A program made the translations under genes and the position numbers. Below are positions 19,380 to 28,862 of a DNA stretch of 64,000 nt, one piece after another. Source of the DNA: Rurimicrobium sp040387755. Its GTDB lineage: Bacteria > Bacteroidota > Bacteroidia > Chitinophagales > Chitinophagaceae. Position 1 is the stretch's first letter. Every line of letters begins with the position of its first letter. The notes beneath the pieces were generated by a model. The model was not told the origin of the DNA and did no database searches. It worked only from the letters and a program-made list of their open reading frames with translations. Where the stretch lies: contig JAZKDB010000002.1 in the NCBI GenBank assembly GCA_040387755.1, positions 806,001 to 870,000 of the forward strand. Reading direction: 5' to 3'.

Positions 19380-19494
19380 TCTACCTCAAATAAAATTATC
19401 TCATTCTATTAAAGAGATTTGGCTATTGAGTAAAACTATTATTGTACAACCCTGATATTAATTCAAGAAAGAGCTTGCCCCAAGCAGTGTATCT

Positions 19495-20733
19495 TTAATT
19501 TTGAGTTATTATCCACTTATTCTCCAATTCATTCAGAGCATATTGGTTATTGGTGAGTTCTGCAACTCTCGCTATTACGCGCTCCACCAATGCATCCGGG
19601 CAGGACGCTCCGGATGTAATCATCACTTTGAGATTCTGCTTTTGTGGAATAAAGTTAGTAGTCATTTCTTCGGTGTGTTGACGCCAATCGAAATGAGATA
19701 TGAGTTTATCGTTGATGAGACAATACTCATCCTTTATATAAAAGGTGGGCAATTTTTCTTCACAAAGCTCTACCAGATGTGAGGTATTGGAGCTGTTATA
19801 CCCTCCAATGACCAATGCAAAATCGGCCTCTTCCTGCAGCATTCCCTGCACAGCACTCTGGTTATCGTTGGTAGCATAACAGAGAGTATCGCGAGTTTCT
19901 GCAAAACGCTCAGTTTCATTACCCAATTCGGTGGCATAATGTACAAGAATAGTTTGCTTGAGATAATCAGCAATGGCTTGGGTTTCGCTAGCCAACATGG
20001 TTGTTTGATTCACAACACCAATCCGTTTCAAATCTTTGAGCACATCAAAACCGTCTGAATGCTGTCCTTTGAATTGCGTATAAAACTCTTCGGCACTTTT
20101 CTCTCCGGTGATATATCTGGCCAATTCTACAGCCTCCTTCATATCCTTTACAACAACTGTTGGGGTATGCACATTGCTGTGTGAAAAAGTAGCTCTTGTT
20201 TCTTCGTGTTTTGGCTTGCCATGTACCACAATTGTGTAGCCATCTTTGCCGATTTTCTCAGCACGATTCCATACTTTTTCTACAAAAGGGCAAGTTGTCT
20301 CGTAGGTGGTTGGCTCTATACCTTTATTGCGCAATAGAGCTTCCATCTCTACAGTCGTACCAAACGCAGGAATAATCACAATATCATCTGAGTTCAGGTC
20401 ATTCCAACTAATAAGCATATTACCAGAAGTATCCATAATGAATCGAACGCCTCGAGCAACCAAATCTGCATTGACATTTGGATTATGGATCATTTCACTC
20501 AGCAAAAAAATACGCTTGCCCGGATTTTCATCAATTGCCCTGAAAGCAATTTCAATAGCGTTCTCCACACCATAACAAAATCCAAAATGGCGAGCCAAAA
20601 TAACCTCGAGAGAGCCTATCTGCAAATGAGTAGGGGCAAAATCCTTCTTAAGTTTATCATCTGTCTTTCTTTGCTGTTTGATGGCATTAATAAGAGGGCT
20701 ACGATAATGAACAGGGACATTGAATGACTTCAT
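19495..20733 (-). CDS. ispH: 4-hydroxy-3-methylbut-2-enyl diphosphate reductase IspH, long form
   Basis: IspH, a [4Fe-4S] enzyme, makes IPP and DMAPP in the last step of the MEP isoprenoid pathway. The three cluster cysteines are in HFGFCYGVENA, TTCPFVEKVW and SGASCPD; MIHNPNVN and TMLASETQ are also conserved. At 412 residues it is about 100 longer than E. coli IspH and resembles the long form of cyanobacteria and plants, with an N-terminal lead and an insert after the Cys region. It ends the long minus-strand run, 40 bases after the GLPGLI gene, but has its own promoter. Confidence 0.92.
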   Translation of the reverse strand: MKSFNVPVHYRSPLINAIKQQRKTDDKLKKDFAPTHLQIGSLEVILARHFGFCYGVENAIEIAFRAIDENPGKRIFLLSEMIHNPNVNADLVARGVRFIMDTSGNMLISWNDLNSDDIVIIPAFGTTVEMEALLRNKGIEPTTYETTCPFVEKVWNRAEKIGKDGYTIVVHGKPKHEETRATFSHSNVHTPTVVVKDMKEAVELARYITGEKSAEEFYTQFKGQHSDGFDVLKDLKRIGVVNQTTMLASETQAIADYLKQTILVHYATELGNETERFAETRDTLCYATNDNQSAVQGMLQEEADFALVIGGYNSSNTSHLVELCEEKLPTFYIKDEYCLINDKLISHFDWRQHTEEMTTNFIPQKQNLKVMITSGASCPDALVERVIARVAELTNNQYALNELENKWIITQN

Positions 20734-20763
20734 AGTAATTTTTTTGGAGTATTAGAGCGAATG

Positions 20764-20793
20764 CAAAAGTACATTACAAGCTCGACCACCAAA
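20764..20793 (-). promoter_or_regulatory. Probable ispH promoter
   Basis: On the minus strand, TTTG (complement of 20790-20793), an 18-base spacer and TACTTTTG (complement of 20764-20771) match the Bacteroidota consensus. It overlaps the 3' end of the GLPGLI gene and lies 30 bases before the ispH start. Confidence 0.55.
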
Positions 20794-21520
20794 TACTTTT
20801 ATCTGCAAATTTTCCCCAATTTTTCATACTCCCTTTTATCGTCTTTTCCATTTCTACCATTGTGGTTTTCTTGCCTTTTTCTGGCACGACCAATTCTGCA
20901 GGAGTTACTGTCTGAAGTACCACACTTTGTGCAATCCAGGTGGTATAAAGCCTGGGGATTGCCAGTTCCATTATCATACCGGGTAATCCTGAAAACATTT
21001 CAGGCCCTCCGCTTACAGGAATTTTATCGGTATAAAAAGCTACCACCACAACGCTGTCATTGATGCGTGTAGTGGCTTTACGACAACTAAAGCCAGCAAT
21101 AGTGCGCACCTCCTCCAATATCTTCCAGGTACATTTACGCATTGAATCGTCTATCAAAAAATTCTGCTCATATACTTTTTTTGAAGCTATTGTCTTTTGC
21201 GAAGTATAGTCGTTCCAAACTTGCGTTTCTGTACCGGGAAGCCCACCCATCATCGCCATAGTTGGTAGTTCCTCCTGCTTTACAGGCGAATACTTGCTTT
21301 GCTTTGAATTAAAGTATAAAGTAAATACCCGTGTATCAAATTTGGGCAATTTGGCCATAAAGGCTTCCATATAGCTATTATTTTCTCCACCCATATCGTC
21401 AAATTGTCGATGGATATTCATTTTACGCTGGTATTCAATTTTACCCGAAAGAACGACTTGTGCATTTGAAGCAACAGGTGCACAAATTGTAAGAAGAAAT
21501 ATCAACAGTTTATTTTTCAT
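20774..21520 (-). CDS. GLPGLI family protein
   Basis: 248 residues with a signal peptide (ending near SNA). The family signature appears as FSGLPGMIMEL, preceded by AGFSCRKA and VAFYTDKIPVSGGPE. GLPGLI proteins are found only in Bacteroidota and are usually next to outer-membrane beta-barrel receptors with a regulatory domain, as here: the upstream gene, 37 bases away on the same strand, is such a receptor. The pair probably works together at the envelope. Biochemical role unknown. Confidence 0.88.
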   Translation of the reverse strand: MKNKLLIFLLTICAPVASNAQVVLSGKIEYQRKMNIHRQFDDMGGENNSYMEAFMAKLPKFDTRVFTLYFNSKQSKYSPVKQEELPTMAMMGGLPGTETQVWNDYTSQKTIASKKVYEQNFLIDDSMRKCTWKILEEVRTIAGFSCRKATTRINDSVVVVAFYTDKIPVSGGPEMFSGLPGMIMELAIPRLYTTWIAQSVVLQTVTPAELVVPEKGKKTTMVEMEKTIKGSMKNWGKFADKSIWWSSL

Positions 21521-21557
21521 TTTTAATGTCTTTAAATTCTTTAATAAAAGGGGAGTT

Positions 21558-24359
21558 CTATTTAGTGATTTCCATTATTTGAGTTTCATCAGCTTTGGCA
21601 TCCGCTTTTGGCGAATAAGTAAAATTCCAGATGAAGGATAACAATCCATAACGGCGAATGGTATTATAACTTTGCTGAGTTACAGCGTTACCAAAACCTG
21701 TCTGACTAAAACCAAGATTTTGATTGAAAATGTCAAATACTGACAAGCGAACTTCTATTTCCTCTTTCTTTGTAAATTTTCTGGTGACAGAAGCGTTCAC
21801 CAAAAGCACATCATTATTCCTGTCAAAAGTTGCAGTGCGCTGCCTTATACTCCAGCTCACATCGGTGCTGATTTGGAATTTTTTCGGTAAATAGTATAGT
21901 GCTGTAAGGCTTGGACTGAAACTCCAAAATGATGTATTTACTTTATTAATGCTACTGTTATTCATATTGTAAGCGACACTTGGGTCAACACTTACTTCGA
22001 TTTTCTTTTCTTTGTCATATCCAACTCTAAGGCCCAGACTATAACTATTGTTATTATTTACATTCTTAATGCCATTCACGAAGTTGTTATTTCTGCCTTG
22101 GCTTACTGAGGCATTAAAGCCATAATTAATATTATACTTTGGAATTCTGTACCCAGCTCCAAAATAGATATTAGAGTTGTAATTACCATCTACATTGACA
22201 TACTGATAAGTGCGGATTCCGGAAGGCTGAATAGTTTCGGCACGGCTGATGTCATTATCAACAATACTAGTACCACCCCCGGCGTAATAATAAGTTCCTT
22301 GCAATACTTTGTAACTATTATAGCGGAAAGAAAATGAATTATAAAATTTCTGGGTTAGATTAGGATTACCAACAGATATGTTCAGAGGATCTGTATTTTG
22401 ACGTATCGGCTGCAATTGGTCAATAGTGGGTTGCTGCGTATTACCACGATAGCTTATATTAAGGCTGCTTTGTTTGGTAAACTTGTAAGTAAATGCCGCT
22501 GATGGGAAAAAGTTATTGAAATTTCTGTCTCTACTAGTTTTTAGTAGATTATCAGTTTGCTTAAACATCGTACTGGCCATGGCTGCTCCAAAAGAAAAAT
22601 TCAATTTATCGTACACCCAACGAAGACTGGCTCCTCCACGATGTGTATTAACATCAAAATCATAATCAGTACTGAACAATGAATCTAATGACGAGTAGTT
22701 ATTCACAGCATCTTTATTAAAGGATAACTGACGTGAGAAGTTATTCTGGTTATTGAATTTATAATTCAATTCTAAAAATCCTTTCTTAGAAATTGGTTCT
22801 GTATAAGTAAGATTGGCCGTTGCAGAGGATGTTTGAGATTCAGTTCTTTTCTTCTGATCGATGCTTGTTGTGCTGTCTTTTACACCTTCAGTATAAAAAG
22901 AATTACTGGCAAAAAGGAATCCATCATTTTCACTATTATTTTGATTCAAATCAAACTGTACCAATAAATTTCTACCCTTTTTCTTAAACTTCTTTTTCCA
23001 AATAGCTGAGGCATTCACCATGTCACTTTCCCCATCATTTGATGTTTGGCGCAAGCTATTATTAATGATGGTACCTGACGCACCACGGGAATTGGTGTTT
23101 ACATCACTATTGTTTCTTTTGTATGATTTAGATGCATTTGCTGTAAACTTCAAAGTAGATAATGAATCTATTTTGAATTCATAAAGACCCGTAAGACCGT
23201 GCCTGTCAGATGTAGAAAAAGTATTACTTTTTTGGTCATTGTAGTAAACAGAATCCGGCAAACTATATTGAGTCAACACATTGTTAACTGTTTCAATATT
23301 CTGTCTGTTAAAACGGTAGTTGGCCGAGATATGGTGTTTATCAGCATTCCACTTATTAGAATAGTGTGCTCCGGCTGTCCAGGCTTTGGGCAAACCCTGA
23401 CCCTGATATTGTCCTCCCCAATTACCATCTTCATCTGAAGTGGTAAAGGTGTACCCGTTTTCTTCGTCAAAAAATTGGTTACTGTTACCCCCACCAAATT
23501 TATCTGCATCCTGATAAGACAAACCTACCTTACCTGTATTGGCCGCAATGCCATAAACAGAAAATTTTTGCTTTCCGCGGAAATAGTTAAACATACCCTG
23601 ATTTTCAAAAAAATCATTGTTACCACCGCCCAGTGCCAGCTTACCAAAATAACCCTTCTTGTATTTATCCTTCAACTGAAGGTTAATCGTCTTAATCCTT
23701 TCTCCATCGTCAATACCTGTAAATTCAGCATTCTCACTTTTCTTGTCAAAAACCTGAACCTTATCAATTGTTTTTGCCTGAAGGTTTTTATTGACAACCG
23801 CAGGGTCATCACTAAAAAATTCTTCTCCGTCCACTAAAATTTTCTGAACCTTTTCGCCCTGAGCAGTTACCTGACCATTTTTATCTACCTGCAAGCCCGG
23901 CAATTTTTTCAGCAATGACTCAACATTAGCATTGGCATCCACCTTAAAACTATCGGCTATATACTCTGTTGTATCGCCTTTGATAATGATGGAACCCCTT
24001 TTTTGTCTGATGACAAATTCGCTCAACAGCTTTTCGCGGGTATACAAAATTAAATTTCCAAGCTTCAAATCTGTTCCGGCAGCCGCTGTAACAACATCTG
24101 TATAGTCTGCAAAACCTGGACAAGTAATAAGGAGCAGATACTTTTTGTCTTCTGCTACTTTAACAACAAAATTTCCGTCCTTGTCGCTGCGGGCAAAGCC
24201 TAACAAAACTGAATCAGCTGCGCGAAGCACAGTTACTGTAGCGTATTCAAGAGATTCGTTATTGAAAGTGTCAATAACTTTTCCGCTGATACTTTTTTGG
24301 GCAAATGTACCGGCTGATACAAAAAGGCATAAAAATGCGAGTAAAATTAATTTTTTCAT
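21558..24359 (-). CDS. Outer-membrane beta-barrel (TonB-receptor-like) protein with regulatory domain
   Basis: 933 residues from ATG 24359 (an in-frame TTG at 24371 is rejected). Signal peptide; a carboxypeptidase-regulatory-like beta-sandwich (about 25-105: SISGKVIDTFNNESLEYATV); a plug-like segment with VESLLKKLPGLQV and KILVDGEEFFSDDPAVV; then a long barrel of the outer membrane beta-barrel family (PF14905 type), rich in aromatic and Asn residues. The C-terminus runs past the barrel into a short charged tail. It pairs with the GLPGLI gene. Substrate not evident. Confidence 0.87.
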   Translation of the reverse strand: MKKLILLAFLCLFVSAGTFAQKSISGKVIDTFNNESLEYATVTVLRAADSVLLGFARSDKDGNFVVKVAEDKKYLLLITCPGFADYTDVVTAAAGTDLKLGNLILYTREKLLSEFVIRQKRGSIIIKGDTTEYIADSFKVDANANVESLLKKLPGLQVDKNGQVTAQGEKVQKILVDGEEFFSDDPAVVNKNLQAKTIDKVQVFDKKSENAEFTGIDDGERIKTINLQLKDKYKKGYFGKLALGGGNNDFFENQGMFNYFRGKQKFSVYGIAANTGKVGLSYQDADKFGGGNSNQFFDEENGYTFTTSDEDGNWGGQYQGQGLPKAWTAGAHYSNKWNADKHHISANYRFNRQNIETVNNVLTQYSLPDSVYYNDQKSNTFSTSDRHGLTGLYEFKIDSLSTLKFTANASKSYKRNNSDVNTNSRGASGTIINNSLRQTSNDGESDMVNASAIWKKKFKKKGRNLLVQFDLNQNNSENDGFLFASNSFYTEGVKDSTTSIDQKKRTESQTSSATANLTYTEPISKKGFLELNYKFNNQNNFSRQLSFNKDAVNNYSSLDSLFSTDYDFDVNTHRGGASLRWVYDKLNFSFGAAMASTMFKQTDNLLKTSRDRNFNNFFPSAAFTYKFTKQSSLNISYRGNTQQPTIDQLQPIRQNTDPLNISVGNPNLTQKFYNSFSFRYNSYKVLQGTYYYAGGGTSIVDNDISRAETIQPSGIRTYQYVNVDGNYNSNIYFGAGYRIPKYNINYGFNASVSQGRNNNFVNGIKNVNNNNSYSLGLRVGYDKEKKIEVSVDPSVAYNMNNSSINKVNTSFWSFSPSLTALYYLPKKFQISTDVSWSIRQRTATFDRNNDVLLVNASVTRKFTKKEEIEVRLSVFDIFNQNLGFSQTGFGNAVTQQSYNTIRRYGLLSFIWNFTYSPKADAKADETQIMEITK

Positions 24360-24470
24360 AGAGTGAATCAATTAGGCTGCAATGTTATAAATTCGATAAG
24401 AACAAATTGCTCACTATCGGGTGAAAAGAGGGGGATTTTCGGTGAAATGATCCTATACCAATGTTAAGTT

Positions 24471-26921
24471 CTAAAACTCTGCTATCAATTTCAGATTAAA
24501 AAGTCTTGCAGTCAAACGATTTGGTACTGCATAAATCTTATTACTGGTTTGGTCCTGTACCCAATTGTAAGAAAGTGTATTCTGGATATTCAACAAATTA
24601 AATACTTCAAAACTTGTCCAGATTGACTTCATATTTCTAAAAAAGCTATGAGCAGGTCTATTGGGCTTTTGTCCATCCAGCAATAAGGCAGAAAAACCAA
24701 TATCTACCCTACGATAAGCAGGCATACGCAAATTATCTCCTACCCTGTTCCCGTCCGGAGGGCCAAAAGGCAAGCCAGTTCCATACATTAGATTGATATG
24801 TACCCTGAAATTTTTATTCTGTGGCAGATAATCCTGAAAATACATGGCAATCATAACACGTTGATCAGTAGGACGCGGAATAAAACCGGAATATACTGCG
24901 GCACTGTCTGAACCAGCTACATTTTTATATCTCTGTAATACCTGTTCTTCAGTCTTCATCATGCCAATACTAATCCAGGATGTTGCGTCTTTTACCAAGT
25001 CTGCATACAAGCGTACTTCGCCACCATAAGCATATCCTTTACCATCATTACGGCCATAATAGCGAATCTTGATACCATCATACTCATACGGCACCAAATC
25101 CCAAAGATCTTTATAATAAAACTCGGAGGTGATTTTGAACGGGCTATTGACCACTTTAAAATTATACTCTGCCCCACCCAAAACATGAAATGATTTTTGC
25201 GCTCTTACATCAAGATTGGTATAACCACTCAGATCACGCAACTCACGATAAAAGGCCGGCTGTGCATAATAGCCGCTCGCAAAACGGAATGTCAGGTCTC
25301 TTTGCCATTTGGGTTTATATCCTAATTGCAATCGCGGACTGATAATCGTCTCTCCGTTTAACGAATTATAAAAATATCTGGCGCCAATGGAACCTGTAAA
25401 TTTTGCAGTGTCCTGAAATCTGAAATTATCTTGTATAAAACCTGAAATACGATAGGACGAAAACTGATTGGATGCAACAAACAGCTTTTGCATCGTTAGA
25501 GAGTCTGTACTGAATGGTTGTGTAAAACCAGCAGAATCTCTGCGCTGATACTGGTGTAATTTATCTTCTATCTGCAAGCTGGTGACATCTGCACCCCACT
25601 GAATAAAATGTTTGGGAGCAGAATATGAACCGCGATGCGATAGAGTATAAACATTTACTTTCAGATAGTTTCGGGCATAATCCTGAATAATGCCTGTACC
25701 CAGATTATACTTGGTTTGACCAAAAGATTCCTTACCCAAATCGGTTTCTAGCTCGCCTAACACATATTCTCCTGTAATGTCATAGGTCTCCTTTTCATTA
25801 GTTTGAAAAGCAGAGGTCAACAACTTCAATTTCAATTTTTCATTTGGGCGATAAGTAATAGAATAACCTCCGAATTTAGAATCAAACTGGTCTATTTCAC
25901 CACCCTCATAAAACATACGTAATTGATAAGCTTTGTTAAGTACCCCGAAGCTGCTGGTCATTTCTTCAGGAATAAATGAGAATCGGTTACGGGCATAGTT
26001 ACCGATAATCTCCATCTCCCATTTGTTACTCAATTTATAATTCAACAATCCCTGAAAATCAGTAAAGGAAGGATTATACACGCCTTTTGTGGGTTGGGAT
26101 TGTAATAAATATTGATTGCTTTTTTGACGAACACCTAAAAGGTAGGTCAGCTTTTCATTTTTCGATGCTCCCTCCAAATGCATACTTGCACCTAATAAAC
26201 TGGCCATAACAGAGCCACCAAAAGTCTTTGGCTTTTTATAAGTTACATCCAATACACTGGACATTTTGTCGCCGTATTTTGACTGAAAGCCACCGATAGA
26301 GAAATTAACTCCTTGGGCCAAATCAGCATTCACAAAACTCAATCCTTCCTGCTGGCCGCTGCGCACAAGAAATGGTCGGTAAATTTCAAAATCATTGACA
26401 TAAACGAGATTTTCGTCATAGTTACCTCCACGCACACTGTACTGCGAGGTAAGTTCATTGGTGCTACCTACCAATGTTTTCAGTATACCTTCAACACCAC
26501 CTATCGGACCCGCAATTTGCTTGGCTTTTGCAGGGTCTATATATACCACCCCTGCCTCCGATTTAGCCCTATCATCCTTTTTTTCAAAGGCCCTCAATTC
26601 GATATCCTTTGATTTCATTTGAATATCCAATTGTTTTACTTCACCAGCTTTGAGGTTTACTTTTTTCTTCACTTGCTCATAACCCAAAATATTAAACACG
26701 ATGGTTTGTGTACCTGCATCTACCATAATGCTATAGCTTCCGTCACTTTCTGTTGTACCACCTAATGTGGTACCCAAAATACCAAAACGCACTTCAGAAA
26801 ATGGTTTCCCCGACTCGTCCTTTACTATTCCTCTGATTGTCGCCTTCTCCGCCTGTGCAAAAAGCAGCTGCGGAAGAGCCAGTAATAAAAATAAAAATGA
26901 AAACAGACGGTGATAAAGCAT
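24471..26921 (-). CDS. TonB-dependent receptor with carboxypeptidase-like regulatory domain
   Basis: 816 residues: signal peptide to FAQ; regulatory beta-sandwich (about 24-105, IRGIVKDESGKPFSEV); plug domain with GPIGGVEGILKTL, QYSVRGGNYDENLVYVNDFEIYRP split over its two halves; then a 22-strand-type barrel ending in FNLKLIAEF, with the aromatic C-terminal residue normal for outer-membrane proteins. It is 111 bases upstream of the second receptor and 32 bases after rpe on the same strand. No SusD partner is present, so glycan uptake of the SusCD type is not supported. Confidence 0.88.
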   Translation of the reverse strand: MLYHRLFSFLFLLLALPQLLFAQAEKATIRGIVKDESGKPFSEVRFGILGTTLGGTTESDGSYSIMVDAGTQTIVFNILGYEQVKKKVNLKAGEVKQLDIQMKSKDIELRAFEKKDDRAKSEAGVVYIDPAKAKQIAGPIGGVEGILKTLVGSTNELTSQYSVRGGNYDENLVYVNDFEIYRPFLVRSGQQEGLSFVNADLAQGVNFSIGGFQSKYGDKMSSVLDVTYKKPKTFGGSVMASLLGASMHLEGASKNEKLTYLLGVRQKSNQYLLQSQPTKGVYNPSFTDFQGLLNYKLSNKWEMEIIGNYARNRFSFIPEEMTSSFGVLNKAYQLRMFYEGGEIDQFDSKFGGYSITYRPNEKLKLKLLTSAFQTNEKETYDITGEYVLGELETDLGKESFGQTKYNLGTGIIQDYARNYLKVNVYTLSHRGSYSAPKHFIQWGADVTSLQIEDKLHQYQRRDSAGFTQPFSTDSLTMQKLFVASNQFSSYRISGFIQDNFRFQDTAKFTGSIGARYFYNSLNGETIISPRLQLGYKPKWQRDLTFRFASGYYAQPAFYRELRDLSGYTNLDVRAQKSFHVLGGAEYNFKVVNSPFKITSEFYYKDLWDLVPYEYDGIKIRYYGRNDGKGYAYGGEVRLYADLVKDATSWISIGMMKTEEQVLQRYKNVAGSDSAAVYSGFIPRPTDQRVMIAMYFQDYLPQNKNFRVHINLMYGTGLPFGPPDGNRVGDNLRMPAYRRVDIGFSALLLDGQKPNRPAHSFFRNMKSIWTSFEVFNLLNIQNTLSYNWVQDQTSNKIYAVPNRLTARLFNLKLIAEF

Positions 26922-26953
26922 ATATAAAAAAGCTAAACGCTAAAAAGTGAATT

Positions 26954-27601
26954 TTATTTTGATATAAGCTTTAGTTCTGAGATTGTATTTGATGGATTAG
27001 CAGAAGAAAAAACTGTATTTCCGGCAACGAGGACATCAGCACCAGCTGCCACAATAGTTGTTGCATTGTCCAAAGTCACCCCGCCATCTATCTCTATTAA
27101 TGTTGAAGCCCCCTTTTCAATAATCATTTTCTTCAGCTCTTTTATTTTATTCAGTGTATTGTTTATAAATGATTGCCCGCCAAAACCAGGATTCACACTC
27201 ATCATACACACCAAATCTATATCATTAATAACATCTACTAACAATGAAACAGGAGTATGAGGGTTAATGGCAACACCGGCCTTCATTCCCAAAGCTTTAA
27301 TTGCCTGCAGGCTGCGATGTAAATGGGTGGAGGCCTCAATATGCACTGAAAGGATATCGGCTCCGGCATCTTTAAAATCCTGAAAATATTTTTCGGGCTC
27401 AACTATCATCAGATGCACATCCAATGGCTTTTTTGACTGCTTTTTAATGGCTTTGATTACTGGCAAACCAAAACTGATATTGGGAACGAATCGTCCATCC
27501 ATTACATCAACATGGAACCAATCGGCCTCACTATTGTTAATCATATCCACATCTCTGCCAAGGTTGAGAAAATCTGCAGATAATACTGAAGGTGCAATCA
27601 T
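26954..27601 (-). CDS. rpe: Ribulose-phosphate 3-epimerase
   Basis: Rpe interconverts ribulose 5-phosphate and xylulose 5-phosphate in the pentose phosphate pathway. The 215-residue TIM barrel carries all the usual marks: HVDVMDGRFVPNISFG with metal-binding His and Asp, DVHLMIVEPE, VHIEA, MSVNPGFGGQSFI and EIDGGV. It lies in a minus-strand run between a TPR lipoprotein gene (46 bases upstream) and the TonB receptor gene (32 bases downstream). Confidence 0.95.
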   Translation of the reverse strand: MIAPSVLSADFLNLGRDVDMINNSEADWFHVDVMDGRFVPNISFGLPVIKAIKKQSKKPLDVHLMIVEPEKYFQDFKDAGADILSVHIEASTHLHRSLQAIKALGMKAGVAINPHTPVSLLVDVINDIDLVCMMSVNPGFGGQSFINNTLNKIKELKKMIIEKGASTLIEIDGGVTLDNATTIVAAGADVLVAGNTVFSSANPSNTISELKLISK

Positions 27602-27647
27602 CTTATTTGGTTTTTATATGAGGCTAATGCCTGATTTATGTTGAAAT

Positions 27648-28667
27648 TTATTTTTTGCTTAATCTGGCAACGCCGTCTCTTGCCTCTTTATATTCCGGAT
27701 CAAATTCTAATGCCTGACGATAATCTGAAAGCGCTTCGGCAGGGCGTTTCATTAGTTCTTTACATACCCCCCGGTTATAATAGGCTTCCGAATTGTTTGG
27801 TTCAATTTTCGTTACAAAATCAAATTGCTTTGCAGCTTTTTCCAGCGAATCCTCTTGCATCAATATCCAACCCATATTAAAGAATGCATCACCATACTGA
27901 GGGTCCTGAGCGATACACTTTTTGTACATTTCTTTTGCCTTGTTCAGTTGCCCATTCTCCTGATAAAACATTGCTTTACCATGTAGTGCAACCATTTGCG
28001 TAGGATCTGCAGTATAAGCATTATCAAAGTATCGAAGTGCAATTGAATCCTTCTTTGCTGCATAAATCAAAGCTAATTGCAAAATAGCCGGCTGATATCC
28101 AGGGTCTACCTGCACCGCGGTCTGAAAACTGGAGATTGACTTGGCTGTATCGTTGATATTTTTATACACCATTCCTTTCAAAAAGTAAGCTTCAGCGTTA
28201 TAAGGGTCACGCCGCAATACCGTATTTATTTCTGCAAATGCCTTTTGATTGTCATTGACAAACATCAGCATTTTGGCAAACTTCAGATGAGCAATAGGGT
28301 CTTTGGGGTCTATTTGAATCGCTTTTCTAAACCATTTTACAGAGCCTTCAACATCCTTATGTTCAAACAGTAATTCGCCTATCGAGGAAAAGTAAATAGC
28401 CTTTGAGCTATCAAGCTCTGCTGCTTTTTTAAAATCATTAAGTGCAATTGAATCTTCACTTAATGCACGAAAAGCCTTGGCACGCTTAAAAAACAAAGCA
28501 GCATCAGTGGGATTTTTTTCAATTTCAATAGATATAGGTGCAATAGATGGGTGAGCAAAAACCCCGTCAGAAATGCTATTTACCGCCTGGCTTTTCTGCG
28601 AAGATTCTCCACAAGAGCTGATTAAAATTGCCCATAAAAGAGCGAGGAGTATATTGGCTTTTTTCAT
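27648..28667 (-). CDS. TPR-repeat lipoprotein
   Basis: 339 residues. Lipoprotein signal with lipobox ISSC at about residue 19. The rest is six to eight tetratricopeptide repeats, for example DPYNAEAYFLKGMVYKNIND and NNSEAYYNRGVCKELMKRP. Such proteins act as binding scaffolds at the inner or outer membrane. First gene of the minus-strand run and served by a good promoter at 28720-28750. Partner unknown. Confidence 0.85.
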   Translation of the reverse strand: MKKANILLALLWAILISSCGESSQKSQAVNSISDGVFAHPSIAPISIEIEKNPTDAALFFKRAKAFRALSEDSIALNDFKKAAELDSSKAIYFSSIGELLFEHKDVEGSVKWFRKAIQIDPKDPIAHLKFAKMLMFVNDNQKAFAEINTVLRRDPYNAEAYFLKGMVYKNINDTAKSISSFQTAVQVDPGYQPAILQLALIYAAKKDSIALRYFDNAYTADPTQMVALHGKAMFYQENGQLNKAKEMYKKCIAQDPQYGDAFFNMGWILMQEDSLEKAAKQFDFVTKIEPNNSEAYYNRGVCKELMKRPAEALSDYRQALEFDPEYKEARDGVARLSKK

Positions 28668-28719
28668 TTAGATAAAAATAGGATTGCTAAAATTATAATA
28701 CAATAGGATTTTAGCTGCG

Positions 28720-28750
28720 CAAATATAGTCCAAAGCCTGTCAATTATCAA
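28720..28750 (-). promoter_or_regulatory. Probable promoter of the TPR-rpe-TonB run
   Basis: Minus strand: TTG (complement of 28748-28750), a 20-base spacer and TATATTTG (complement of 28720-28727), an exact TAnnTTTG, 52 bases before the TPR start. Confidence 0.6.
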
Positions 28751-28862
28751 TTTAGATGAACCGCAATCAATAATTTAGATAAATCAAATTACAATTTAAA
28801 CTCATTAGAAGCAAGAAAGTCCGAATGCTTAATATTGTGGTCAATTTATAAGTCACACTAAT

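Noticed and set aside
26936..28667. TPR-rpe-receptor run as a SusCD-type locus
   Set aside because: No SusD homologue and no glycoside hydrolase is present; the receptor is better called a generic TonB receptor.
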